Shown one piece after another: positions 50,790-58,242 of a stretch of 64,000 nucleotides of DNA (positions are counted from its first letter, which is position 1; the number at the start of each line of letters is the position of its first letter). A program made the position numbers and the translations under genes. The stretch lies in the NCBI RefSeq assembly GCF_000701445.1, contig NZ_JNIX01000010.1:1-64000 (forward strand), in the 5' to 3' direction. This DNA is from Brevundimonas bacteroides DSM 4726. Its GTDB lineage: Bacteria; Pseudomonadota; Alphaproteobacteria; Caulobacterales; Caulobacteraceae. The notes beneath the pieces were generated by a model. It had not been told where the DNA came from, did no database searches, and saw only the letters and a list, made by a program, of their open reading frames with translations.

Positions 50790-51410
50790 ATGCCATCTCC
50801 ACTCACGCCGCGTCAGGAAGAATGCCTGAGGCTGACCGCGTTCAAGACCGACAAGGAGATCGCATGGGCTCTCGGCATCTCCGAAAGCGTCGTGAAGAAG
50901 CACATCTTCGAGGCCTGCCAGCGCCTCGGGGTCAATCGCCGCAAGGCCGCCCTGGCGCTTCTGGAACGAAACGTACCCTCCCCCCCGAACGACCCCATGG
51001 CGGACCTGGGCCCGGCCATGCCCCGTTTGGGTCGCAAGACGGAGGAGACGGATGGCGAACCGGACGGCGGAGCTGCCACAGTGGACGTGGGAGGAACTGG
51101 AGCTCGCGCTCCAGCGCCTGTCGCCCACATCTGCGACGGACAAGGTTCTGGAGACCTTGCTCCATCAGGCAATGGCCGACCAGAGGCACCTGTCCCGGGA
51201 GGATCTCCTGCACGAGGTTCTTTGTCTGGGCTGGCTGATGGCCCAGGCCGCCGCTTCGGCTACCGTCCCCCTCCCGCGGGACTGGTCCGCATCGTCATCA
51301 TCGCCGCCCTGGCATTCGTGATGGCGCTGTCCACCAAGGCCGTGGTCGATCTGGTCAATGACGGTCAGCAAACCCAGCAGGCCCTGGATCGCGCCCGTCT
51401 TGCGCAATGA
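50790..51410 (+). CDS. LuxR-type HTH protein with C-terminal membrane anchor
   Basis: The product is 206 residues. Residues 1-60 are a GerE/LuxR helix-turn-helix (PLTPRQEECLRLTAFKTDKE, ALGISESVVKKHIFEACQRL). A Gly/Pro-rich linker (about 70-160) leads to one hydrophobic helix (LVRIVIIAALAFVMALSTKAV) and a short polar tail. The design suggests a membrane-tethered regulator. In the linker the codons have unusually many A or T third positions, and another frame there looks coding, so the linker may be overprinted. It is divergent from radC. Confidence 0.7.
   Translation: MPSPLTPRQEECLRLTAFKTDKEIAWALGISESVVKKHIFEACQRLGVNRRKAALALLERNVPSPPNDPMADLGPAMPRLGRKTEETDGEPDGGAATVDVGGTGARAPAPVAHICDGQGSGDLAPSGNGRPEAPVPGGSPARGSLSGLADGPGRRFGYRPPPAGLVRIVIIAALAFVMALSTKAVVDLVNDGQQTQQALDRARLAQ
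51052..51321 (+). CDS. Possible gene nested in the LuxR-type gene
   Basis: The product is 89 residues in the +1 frame relative to the surrounding gene. A strong Shine-Dalgarno (GGAGGAG) lies four to five bases before the ATG, and third codon positions are mostly G or C, as in real genes here. The protein is helical and acidic (MANRTAELPQWTWEELELAL, HLSREDLLHEVLCLGWLMAQ). I recognise no family. It may be a genuine overlapping gene, or the host frame may have two compensating indels. Confidence 0.45.
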   Translation: MANRTAELPQWTWEELELALQRLSPTSATDKVLETLLHQAMADQRHLSREDLLHEVLCLGWLMAQAAASATVPLPRDWSASSSSPPWHS

Positions 51411-51445
51411 CCCTCCTGTACCGCAACCGCGGAGAAAGACACGCA

Positions 51446-51796
51446 ATGGACAGAACGGAATACGGCCGTGAGGCCGCGCGGCGGCTTCACGATGCCGAGG
51501 CCAAGCTCGACCTCGCCCTGGCCGCCATCAACGGGCTCTCGGCCCATCTCACCAGCGGACGGATCGACCAGGAAATCACCGCGGTGATCGGCCAAGACGC
51601 CCTTGCGGCCATCACCGAGGCCCAGGGTCCGGTCGTCAAGGCGCGGGCGCGACTGCTCAAGGCTCACCGCGCGATGAAAGCCGATGCCCGGCGTCTGGGC
51701 ATCCAGTGGCGCCTCGGCGGTCCGTTCGAGGACAAGCCAGACGAAGACCAGCCGGTTCCGCGCCCTACCGGCCGACACCTTGAGGCGGTGGCCTGA
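51446..51796 (+). CDS. Hypothetical helical protein
   Basis: The product is 116 residues from the ATG at 51446, with GGAGAAAG in front. It is strongly helical (YGREAARRLHDAEAKLDLAL, then AITEAQGPVVKARARLLKAH), has no hydrophobic segment, and ends in a charged Pro-rich tail. It may be a small element-specific protein. I recognise no family. It lies 35 bases after the LuxR-type gene in the same direction. Confidence 0.65.
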   Translation: MDRTEYGREAARRLHDAEAKLDLALAAINGLSAHLTSGRIDQEITAVIGQDALAAITEAQGPVVKARARLLKAHRAMKADARRLGIQWRLGGPFEDKPDEDQPVPRPTGRHLEAVA

Positions 51797-51821
51797 TCCA
51801 GGGCCCTCTGTCGAGACGGGC

Positions 51822-52253
51822 ATGTTCCAGCTATTCTATCTCGTCTCGACCTTCGCCGTGTGGGCGATCGTCTGGTGGAAGGGCGCCAAGCCGGAGCGGC
51901 TGGGCGTCCTTCTGCTGATCGCCAACTACACGCTGGGTGGATTGCTCGATCCCCTGCGGCTGTGGTGGACCCTGCCGCTGAACGACCTTGCCTGCGTCGC
52001 CGTCCTGCTGTGGATGGCGTTCCGCTTCGACCGCTGGTGGATCCTGGCCGCCGCCGCAGCCCATCTGCTTCTGATCGTGGTTCACATCAGCGTGCTGAGC
52101 GATCCATCGCTGGACATGCGGGTGTATGTAGCGTCGCGGTGGGTGTTCGGGGTGATCGGGCTCTACGCCCTGCTCGCCGGTGCCCTGGAGCGCTGGCTGG
52201 CCGGCGAGCCCGCGGGCGGCTGGCCGCTATCCTTCCGCATGCGGAGGGGATGA
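51822..52253 (+). CDS. Four-span membrane protein, function unknown
   Basis: The product is 143 residues from the ATG at 51822 (MFQLFYLVSTFAVWAIVWW). About four to five hydrophobic segments are visible, including WWILAAAAAHLLLIVVHISV and WVFGVIGLYALLAGALERWL, with short charged loops. I recognise no family; entry-exclusion and phage holin-like proteins can have this look, but nothing specific supports either. It precedes the XRE regulator by 13 bases. Confidence 0.65.
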   Translation: MFQLFYLVSTFAVWAIVWWKGAKPERLGVLLLIANYTLGGLLDPLRLWWTLPLNDLACVAVLLWMAFRFDRWWILAAAAAHLLLIVVHISVLSDPSLDMRVYVASRWVFGVIGLYALLAGALERWLAGEPAGGWPLSFRMRRG

Positions 52254-52266
52254 CAGGTGACAGTTT

Positions 52267-52665
52267 ATGGCTAAGCTTGATCCCATGAGTCTCGCAGCAT
52301 CGATGGAACGGACCAAACGCCGGGCCGGCGACTATGACCAGAGGATTGCCGCGGTTGTCCGCGAAGCGCGCGTGCGCGCCCACCTGACCCAGTCCGATCT
52401 CGGGCGATTGCTTGGCGTCACCTTCCAGCAGGTCCAGAAGTATGAAACTGGGACCAATCGCCTTCCGGCGTCGGCCTACCCGATCCTGTTTCGCGAACTC
52501 GGCCTCACTCCGGAGCTGCTCTTTGGTCAGGCCGAGCCCTCGGATCGCCCGGTCCCCCTGCGCAGCCGCGCCTCGGTCGAGCTGACGACGATCTTCGATC
52601 GCCTGGATGGAGACCGCCAGTCGCTTCTGATGCGGATCGCCCGCGAGCTCGACGGCTCCCGCTGA
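52267..52665 (+). CDS. XRE-family transcriptional regulator
   Basis: The product is 132 residues with a Cro/CI-type helix-turn-helix (AHLTQSDLGRLLGVTFQQVQ then KYETGTNRLPASAYPILFRE) at about 35-90. The C-terminal part (VELTTIFDRLDGDRQSLLMR) is short. This type is frequent in Caulobacterales and rhizobial elements. It is convergent with the trbB operon and may repress element genes; the target is unknown. Confidence 0.8.
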   Translation: MAKLDPMSLAASMERTKRRAGDYDQRIAAVVREARVRAHLTQSDLGRLLGVTFQQVQKYETGTNRLPASAYPILFRELGLTPELLFGQAEPSDRPVPLRSRASVELTTIFDRLDGDRQSLLMRIARELDGSR

Positions 52666-52702
52666 CCGGCGGGGCGCGCGGTCACCCGCCTGTCTGGACG
52701 GA

Positions 52703-53653
52703 TCAGGTCAGGGCCTCCAGAGCAAGGGTCGACCCGGCGCCGTTGCGCACGGCGAACACGCCTTGGACGCGTCTCCCGGTCGGGGTTCGCGCGATATGGA
52801 CGATCCGGTCCACGGCCTGTTCAATGAATCGGGCCCCGGGTGTGGCCACGACCTCCCCCAACAGGTCGAGCAGTCGGCGTGGGACGTCGTGGGCGGTGTT
52901 GGCGTGCACGGTGGACATGCCGCCCGGGTGGCCGGTGTTCCAGCTCTTGAGCGTCTCAAGCACGGCGGCCCCGTCCCTCAGTTCCCCCACGACGATGCGG
53001 TCGGGCCGCATGCGCAGGGCGTCGCGTACCAGATCAGCGATGCCGATGGGCGGCGACCGTCGGGTCATGACCGCGACCTGGTCCCAGGCGCTCACCTGGA
53101 GTTCCGGCGTGTCCTCGATCAGGAAGACCCGGTCTCTGGCGTAGGCCGGGTCGGCGAGGATCGCATTGGCCAGGGTGGTCTTTCCTGATCCGGTGCCGCC
53201 AGAGACGAGGATGTTCATGCGGCCCTCGGCGGCAGTCTGCAGCGCTTGGGCCTGCGCCCGCGTCATCACGCCCTGGCCGACATAATCGTCCAGGCTCCAG
53301 ATGCGGGCCGGTCGCTTGCGGATGGAAAAGGTCGGGGCCGCCGCGACCGGGGGCAGCATGCCTTGAAACCGTTCCCCTGTCGGAAGGACGCCTGCCAGGC
53401 GGGGCTGACCCTCCGTCACCGGCTCGCCGATGTGGTCGGCGATCAGGCGGATGGCCCGGTCGCGCGCCTCGGCAGCGAGGATCACGCCGGTGTCCTCCCG
53501 CCCGATGCCCTGGTGGTCCAGCACCAGCCGTCCGTCGGGGTTGGCGAGGATCTCCACGACCGCATCGCTCTCGAGGGCGGCGAGCACGGCCGGACCGAGG
53601 GCATGACGAAGCGCCTCCAGCCGGCGCTCCGCCGCGACCGGATGGCGGGTCAT
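52703..53653 (-). CDS. trbB: TrbB/VirB11-type secretion ATPase
   Basis: This is a cytoplasmic hexameric ATPase of the conjugative type IV secretion system. The 316 residues have the Walker A NILVSGGTGSGKTTLANAIL (about 150-168), the Asp box LIEDTPELQV, and the His box MSTVHANTAHDVPRRLLDLL. The start overlaps the copG stop by four bases. In complete Tn4371-like elements trbC to trbI follow in this direction; here an oppositely oriented XRE gene follows directly, so the mating-pair genes are absent at this place. Confidence 0.9.
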   Translation of the reverse strand: MTRHPVAAERRLEALRHALGPAVLAALESDAVVEILANPDGRLVLDHQGIGREDTGVILAAEARDRAIRLIADHIGEPVTEGQPRLAGVLPTGERFQGMLPPVAAAPTFSIRKRPARIWSLDDYVGQGVMTRAQAQALQTAAEGRMNILVSGGTGSGKTTLANAILADPAYARDRVFLIEDTPELQVSAWDQVAVMTRRSPPIGIADLVRDALRMRPDRIVVGELRDGAAVLETLKSWNTGHPGGMSTVHANTAHDVPRRLLDLLGEVVATPGARFIEQAVDRIVHIARTPTGRRVQGVFAVRNGAGSTLALEALT

Positions 53654-54096
53654 GGCACCGTCCTCTGCGCGTCCAGGGTCGCCTCGGCGCTGTGCACGGC
53701 GTCCCGCGACCGGCCGGAGACGATGCGCGCTGCCGTGGCGTCGAGCAGGCGCTCGATGCGCGCCTCCACCGAAGCCCGCAGAAGGGGATCGTCATCCGCC
53801 GCCACATCGGGCAGGCGCAGGAAGAAGGCCCGGGCGAGCTCGACCACCAATTCCTGCACGATCTGCATGTCGCGCCCCATGGCGCGCATGTGGTCGCGCA
53901 GGCCCAGTTCGAGCCGGAGCAGGCGGTCCTCGGGGTCCGCACGTGGCGCGCCGCGTAGTCCGCGGGCGATGGCCTGGCCGGCCGCCTGGCTCACGGGCAT
54001 GCGGCCGGCCCGGGCTTCGCGGGCGAGGGCGGCGGCAATCTTGGCGTCGGTCAGATAGACCTGGACCCTATGTGCCTTGACGGGTGTCCGGGGCAT
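53650..54096 (-). CDS. CopG-like regulator of the tra/trb operon
   Basis: The product is 148 residues with a ribbon-helix-helix-type start (RVQVYLTDAKIAAALAREA) and a helical C-terminus. A CopG-family gene between traG and trbB is standard in Tn4371-type conjugation modules. An AAGGAG Shine-Dalgarno precedes the ATG at 54096. It overlaps the end of traG by 29 bases and the trbB start by four. It probably regulates the operon. Confidence 0.75.
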   Translation of the reverse strand: MPRTPVKAHRVQVYLTDAKIAAALAREARAGRMPVSQAAGQAIARGLRGAPRADPEDRLLRLELGLRDHMRAMGRDMQIVQELVVELARAFFLRLPDVAADDDPLLRASVEARIERLLDATAARIVSGRSRDAVHSAEATLDAQRTVP

Positions 54097-55969
54097 CACG
54101 CGCTCCTTGCAGATGATCGAGGGCCGCTTCCTGTGCGGCCATCTCTTCGGTGACCCTCCCAAAGATCGCGGCGACCCTGCGGGCCGTCGCCTTGTCGGTC
54201 ATGGCCGCCGTCACCTCCTTGAACAGCGGCAGGGTGGCCTCGGCGTCCTGTCCCAGGGCCCTTCGGCCCGTCCAGGGATGGATCGGCGCCAGAGGCCCGT
54301 CCAGGCCCTGGGCCTGATCCGGCGCGGCCAGCCCCGCCCGCCCCCGGAACGGTGCGCGTCGGTCGTACTGGAGCTTCCTGGCCAGCAGGGGCTTTCGCCC
54401 GGCCACGAACATGACCTGGCGGTCGTCGGCCAGGCCCCGGATGTCGCCCGGTTCGAGCAGGGGCCGGTCGGTCTCGGCGCGCGACACCGACGTCCGGCCG
54501 GGTCCGAGGCCCGCGGGGCCGCTCGCGCTGCGGCGGTGTTCGATCACGCTGCCGCTGAGACGGGAGACCTTGTCCTGGGTGAGCGGATCCAGCGCCGCGA
54601 AGGCCGTCACGACATGGCAGTTGTCCAGGATGGTGTTGTTGGCCCCGTAGGTTTCGACGATGTCGTTGAACGACTGGGCGACGAGCATCGGCTTGACCCC
54701 GTAGCCGCTCATCAGCCTCAGGGACTTCTCGAAGAAGGAGAGGCGTCCGAGCAGCGGAAACTCATCCATGACCATCAGGAGCCGATGACGCTTGGCGCGT
54801 CCGGTGACGTCGTGGCGGGCGTCGACGGTCAGGGCCTGGGCCGCCGCATAGAAGAACAGCCGCAGGAAGGGGCGGAGCGCGGCGGCGTCGCCGGGCGCGG
54901 CCTGGACGTAGAGGGACAGGGGCGCCTCGGCACACATCAGGTCCCCAAGCGTGAAGTCCGAGGCGGACAGGACCCGCTCGAGCTCGTCGCCGGCCATCCA
55001 AGCCAGATAGGACCGCGCCGTGCCCTGGACGGAGGTCCGGAAACGGTCGTGCATGGCTGCATAGCCGGTGACGGCGGTGCGTATGAAGGGATGGACCTCG
55101 GGCGCGCCGTCCGGGCCGGTCCGATGTAGTGTCTTGAGCATGAGGTCGGCCGAGGCATCGAGGTCGGCCAGCAGGGTGCGCACCGTCAGCAGCGTCTTGG
55201 CCTCGTCCTCGGCGACGTGGAGGACGTGCAGGATGACGGCCGCGAGGATCTCGGAGGCGGCCTTGTCCCAGATCGCCTCGTCGTCCCGCCGTCCCCCCGG
55301 ATCGGAGAGGATGGCGACCAGGCGCTGGATCTGGGCCAACTCGCCCGGTCCCGGCTGGATTTCGGCCAGGGGGTTCCAGCGCGCGGAGGCGGGTCTGCGG
55401 GGATCGAGGTAGAGGGCGTGGGAGAATCGCGAGCGCCAGCCCGCGGAGACCTCCCACAACTCCCGTTTGGGGTCATGGACGAGCACGCTGTTGGTCCAGG
55501 ACAGAAGGGTTGGCACGACGTGGCCCCGTCCCTTGCCGCTGCGCGTTCCGCCGACGACCAGGCTCGGGCGCAGGTCGCATGTCGCCAGCAGTCGCCCCTC
55601 CATCAGGCCCAGCACGGCCCCGCCGTCCTCAAGCAGGCCAGCCCTTCGGGCCTCGGCGAGACCGCCCCAGCCGCGCACCCGCCGGCTTCGGCCCGCGCCG
55701 TCCAGCGCGGTCCCCGCCCCGAGACCGGCGACGACGGCGAGAAGCACGAGGGGGGCGGTCGATGAGAGGACGGGGTCGATCTCGGCCCCGAAGCGGGCCT
55801 TCCAGGTCCAAAGGGCCCAAGGGGGATAAAGGACCGTGTCTTCGAAGACTCTCAGATGGGATCCCAGGGCGGGCGCATGGTGATACCGCCAGGCGACCAC
55901 CTGGACCGCCGCCTGACAGCCGAGGGCGAGCCCCATCGCAAGCCCGATCCAGCGCGCGGACGGCCTCAT
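54068..55969 (-). CDS. traG: TraG/VirD4 coupling protein
   Basis: The coupling protein feeds the relaxase-DNA complex to the secretion channel. From the ATG at 55969 the product is 633 residues. Two N-terminal membrane helices are visible (WIGLAMGLALGCQAAVQVVA, VLLAVVAGLGAGTAL). Walker A is VVGGTRSGKGRGHVVPTLL (about 139) and Walker B is HRLLMVMDEFPLLGRL (about 395). The longer frame upstream lies in the GntR-like gene. It overlaps that gene by four bases. Confidence 0.9.
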   Translation of the reverse strand: MRPSARWIGLAMGLALGCQAAVQVVAWRYHHAPALGSHLRVFEDTVLYPPWALWTWKARFGAEIDPVLSSTAPLVLLAVVAGLGAGTALDGAGRSRRVRGWGGLAEARRAGLLEDGGAVLGLMEGRLLATCDLRPSLVVGGTRSGKGRGHVVPTLLSWTNSVLVHDPKRELWEVSAGWRSRFSHALYLDPRRPASARWNPLAEIQPGPGELAQIQRLVAILSDPGGRRDDEAIWDKAASEILAAVILHVLHVAEDEAKTLLTVRTLLADLDASADLMLKTLHRTGPDGAPEVHPFIRTAVTGYAAMHDRFRTSVQGTARSYLAWMAGDELERVLSASDFTLGDLMCAEAPLSLYVQAAPGDAAALRPFLRLFFYAAAQALTVDARHDVTGRAKRHRLLMVMDEFPLLGRLSFFEKSLRLMSGYGVKPMLVAQSFNDIVETYGANNTILDNCHVVTAFAALDPLTQDKVSRLSGSVIEHRRSASGPAGLGPGRTSVSRAETDRPLLEPGDIRGLADDRQVMFVAGRKPLLARKLQYDRRAPFRGRAGLAAPDQAQGLDGPLAPIHPWTGRRALGQDAEATLPLFKEVTAAMTDKATARRVAAIFGRVTEEMAAQEAALDHLQGARDAPDTRQGT

Positions 55970-56598
55970 GGCGTCGCCTCCCCTCCCCTGTCGACGTCGT
56001 CGCGCAGGCGTCCGGCGACCATGACCAGGCGAGGGGCAGCCGTGATCCGCCGCTGATGCCAGGCCTGCAGGCCCTCCAGCCATCGGGGTCCTGCGCCTTC
56101 CGGCGGATGCCGAAGAAGCAAGGACCGGTCGATGTCGTCCTCGCCGAGAACCGCGCGCTCGGCCGCCCGGAAGGGGGCCAGACGACTGGCGATCCGCTGA
56201 TAGGCGCTTAGCAGGGCGGAACTGCCCGTGGCGCGAACGGCGTCCTCCATGACGCCCTCGACGCTCGCGCAAACCGGGCCGGAGCTGTCAGCGGTCGCCG
56301 CCACCTGCGGGTCGCCCAGTTCGGCCGCGGCCGAGAGGCAGGTGAGACGAAAGCGATAGGCGTCTGCGAGGTCCGCCGCCTCCATGCGGGGCGCGAAAAA
56401 GCCTCCGGTCGGGCCCCGTTCGACCAGGCCATAACCGCAGAGCCAGCCCAGGGCCTCGCGCACGGGTGTCGTCGAAAGGCGCAGGCGCCGGGCTTCGTCC
56501 TGGATGACGATGGGCTGGCCCGGGGCGTCGCGCCCGGCTTCGATCCGGGCGCGCAGGCTCGCGAGCGCTGAAGAAAACGGGTCGTGTCGTCGGGTCAC
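55966..56598 (-). CDS. GntR-type winged-helix regulator
   Basis: The product is 210 residues with an N-terminal GntR-like winged helix (RLSTTPVREALGWLCGYGLV, ERGPTGGFFAPRM, about 38-72) and a helical C-terminal effector part with some FCD-like features. It is the first gene of the GntR-traG-copG-trbB run, with ATGA coupling to traG, so it probably controls conjugation-gene expression. It is divergent from the XRE gene, with 228 bases of shared promoter region (56599-56826) and no gene between. Confidence 0.78.
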   Translation of the reverse strand: MTRRHDPFSSALASLRARIEAGRDAPGQPIVIQDEARRLRLSTTPVREALGWLCGYGLVERGPTGGFFAPRMEAADLADAYRFRLTCLSAAAELGDPQVAATADSSGPVCASVEGVMEDAVRATGSSALLSAYQRIASRLAPFRAAERAVLGEDDIDRSLLLRHPPEGAGPRWLEGLQAWHQRRITAAPRLVMVAGRLRDDVDRGGEATP

Positions 56599-56826
56599 GG
56601 CGTCCTCCGAAGCCCGGCTCTCTCACCCAGGGACGACGGTTCGCCAATGGGTTGTCGGATGGCCGGGGCCAGACCCGCCACTCTTCGTCGCAGTGTCCGC
56701 CGGGAACCGGCGGTGTCACCGACGCTTTTTGACGGGTTCAGCCGCTACCGGCTTGACGCGGGCCTGGCGACGGCAGTCACCGGAGTCCATCCCTGGACCC
56801 CGAGGATTAAAACGGGAGGTTGCGAC

Positions 56827-57315
56827 GTGTCCGAGACGGTCCGCTCCGGCTTGCCAGACGGCGCCCTTCTTTCGAAGGCGATCAAGGCCGCCCGCGCCCG
56901 GCGTCGGCTGACCACGTCCGAGGTCGCGCGGCGCATGAATCTGCCCACCCGCACCTATGAGCGCTTCGAGGCGGGAGAGACCCGGCTCAACATGGATTAC
57001 CTGCACCGCTTCGCGCGGGCCCTGGACTGCGATCCTCACGCCGTGCTGTTCGCCGTGCTCATCGGATCCCCCGCCTTCGCCGCCCGGGCGGCGGACAATC
57101 GGTTTGGGTCGATCCTGATGATCGGGCTTCGATACCTTGACGCCGCGCTCGGGGACCGGCTCGCCGATCTCGAGGTCCGCACCCTGGTGTCGGCGGTCAC
57201 CGCGATGACGGATCGCCTGGTGGCCCAGGGCGGGCCAGACGATCCGGCCGGGCGGTGGCTGCGCGAGGGTCTTGAGGCTCTGGACGCCGGTCGACCCGGA
57301 CCAGGACGGCGCTGA
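56827..57315 (+). CDS. XRE-family regulator next to the lasso cluster
   Basis: The product is 162 residues from a GTG at 56827 that has GGGAGG eight bases before it. A helix-turn-helix is visible (RRRLTTSEVARRMNLPTRTY, ERFEAGETRLNMDYLHRFAR, about 28-72). The C-terminal half is helical. The frame is open upstream to 56584 but that part is not protein-like. It is 132 bases from the lasso precursor gene and faces the same way, so it may regulate the lasso operon, the divergent GntR-tra operon, or both. Confidence 0.78.
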   Translation: MSETVRSGLPDGALLSKAIKAARARRRLTTSEVARRMNLPTRTYERFEAGETRLNMDYLHRFARALDCDPHAVLFAVLIGSPAFAARAADNRFGSILMIGLRYLDAALGDRLADLEVRTLVSAVTAMTDRLVAQGGPDDPAGRWLREGLEALDAGRPGPGRR

Positions 57316-57345
57316 AGACCTGCCCCGGCCAATCCCGGGACCTCA

Positions 57346-57380
57346 CTAAGTTCCTGAAATATATTTGAGATATAGCTTCA
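57346..57380 (+). promoter_or_regulatory. AT-rich promoter and operator candidate of the lasso operon
   Basis: This is the only strongly AT-rich stretch near the cluster. It contains the inverted repeat TATAT-N5-ATATA (57360-57374) and TATAGC as a possible -10. It lies about 70-100 bases before the precursor ATG. The repeat could be the operator of the upstream XRE regulator. Assignment is by position and composition only. Confidence 0.45.
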
Positions 57381-57446
57381 CACATCCCTGGACGAGACGT
57401 CTTCTGATCGGGCCACACCCGTGGCGATCAAGAGAAGGAGACTGCC

Positions 57447-57563
57447 ATGACCACGCTGATCCGCCTTGTCCGTCTGGGCGACGCCCGTGCCCTCACTCGC
57501 GACGCCCTGCCGGGCCCGTATCTGGAGATGGGCATCTTCCCGAGCCGCACGGTCGAAGGCTGA
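57447..57563 (+). CDS. Lasso peptide precursor
   Basis: The gene has 38 codons with AGAAGGAG six bases before the ATG. The leader is residues 1-18, ending LVRLGDARALTR. It fits the L-x-x-L-G-x-A-x-x-x-T-R end of proteobacterial lasso leaders such as astexin, with the conserved Thr at position -2. The predicted core is DALPGPYLEMGIFPSRTVEG, with Asp1 and Glu9 as the macrolactam pair, a nine-residue ring and an eleven-residue tail. Phe13 or Arg16 could be steric plugs. Position 1 is usually Gly, with Ala or Ser in some caulonodins, so Asp1 is unusual. An alternative cut before Ala2 gives an eight-residue ring but puts Thr at -3. Confidence 0.88.
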   Translation: MTTLIRLVRLGDARALTRDALPGPYLEMGIFPSRTVEG

Positions 57564-57568
57564 CCGGA

Positions 57569-57598
57569 GATCGGACGGTCGCGCGCGGCCGTCCGATC
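57569..57598 (+). other. Perfect 10-bp stem-loop between precursor and B gene
   Basis: GATCGGACGG (57569-57578) pairs perfectly with CCGTCCGATC (57589-57598) around a 10-base loop, five bases after the precursor stop. There is no T-run. Such a hairpin can protect the short precursor mRNA from 3' decay or partly stop transcription, giving more precursor than enzymes. Confidence 0.8.
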
Positions 57599-57623
57599 GC
57601 ACGCCCCCGCGTCTGTTCCCCTC

Positions 57624-58241
57624 ATGCTCTGGCCCGCGCCCAAGGTTCATTTCGCCCAAGTCCGGAGCGACATCGTCGTCCTGGACCTGCGAACGGACGC
57701 CTACAGCTGCCTCGTCGATGGCGGCGCCTGGCTCCGTATCGAACCGGACCAGAGCCTGACCGTCGCGTCCCCCGAGTATGCCGCGGCCCTGGTGGACGCC
57801 GGTCTCGCCGCCCCCGGCCCGTCTCCGGGCCGCCGGACGTGGACGCCGGCCACCCGGGCCATCGCGCCAGAGGCGCCGACGCGCCCCCTCCTGGTGATGC
57901 TCTGCGCGTCTCGGCTCATGGCGAGCACGCTGACCTTTCGCAGCTGGACCCTTTCGGGCCTGCTCGCCCCGTCTGCTCCTCCCCGGCACCGAAGCGCGCG
58001 GCTCGTCGACGCGCTGTCGGCCCATCGTGCCGTCCGCCCCTGGATCCCGTTCGAGGGCGAATGCCTGCAGACCGCCTATCAGCTGCGCCACTGGCTGCGC
58101 GCCTGCGGTCACGATCCGGCCTGGGTGTTCGGTGTCCGGACCTGGCCCTTCGCCGCCCACTGCTGGCTCCAGATCGGCGACGGCGTCGTGGGCGATCGCC
58201 TGGAGCGGGTGAGCCGCTACACACCGATCCTCGTCGCCTGA
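57624..58241 (+). CDS. Lasso peptide B protein (RRE plus leader peptidase)
   Basis: This protein binds the leader and cuts it off. The 205 residues are the fused form typical of proteobacteria. Residues about 1-65 resemble a PqqD-like recognition element (DIVVLDLRTDAYSCLVDGGA, EYAAALVDAGL). Residues about 85-205 are a transglutaminase-like cysteine protease, with Cys147 in PFEGECLQTAYQLRHWL, His179 in TWPFAAHCWLQIGD and Asp191 in GVVGDRLE as the probable triad. It ends one base before the C gene. It requires the Thr at position -2 of the leader in characterised systems. Confidence 0.9.
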   Translation: MLWPAPKVHFAQVRSDIVVLDLRTDAYSCLVDGGAWLRIEPDQSLTVASPEYAAALVDAGLAAPGPSPGRRTWTPATRAIAPEAPTRPLLVMLCASRLMASTLTFRSWTLSGLLAPSAPPRHRSARLVDALSAHRAVRPWIPFEGECLQTAYQLRHWLRACGHDPAWVFGVRTWPFAAHCWLQIGDGVVGDRLERVSRYTPILVA

Positions 58242-58242
58242 T

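Noticed and set aside
57447..57563. Lasso core starting at Gly23 of the precursor
   Set aside because: It would put Glu at ring position 5 and leave no acid at 7-9, and it would break the conserved Thr at position -2 of the leader.
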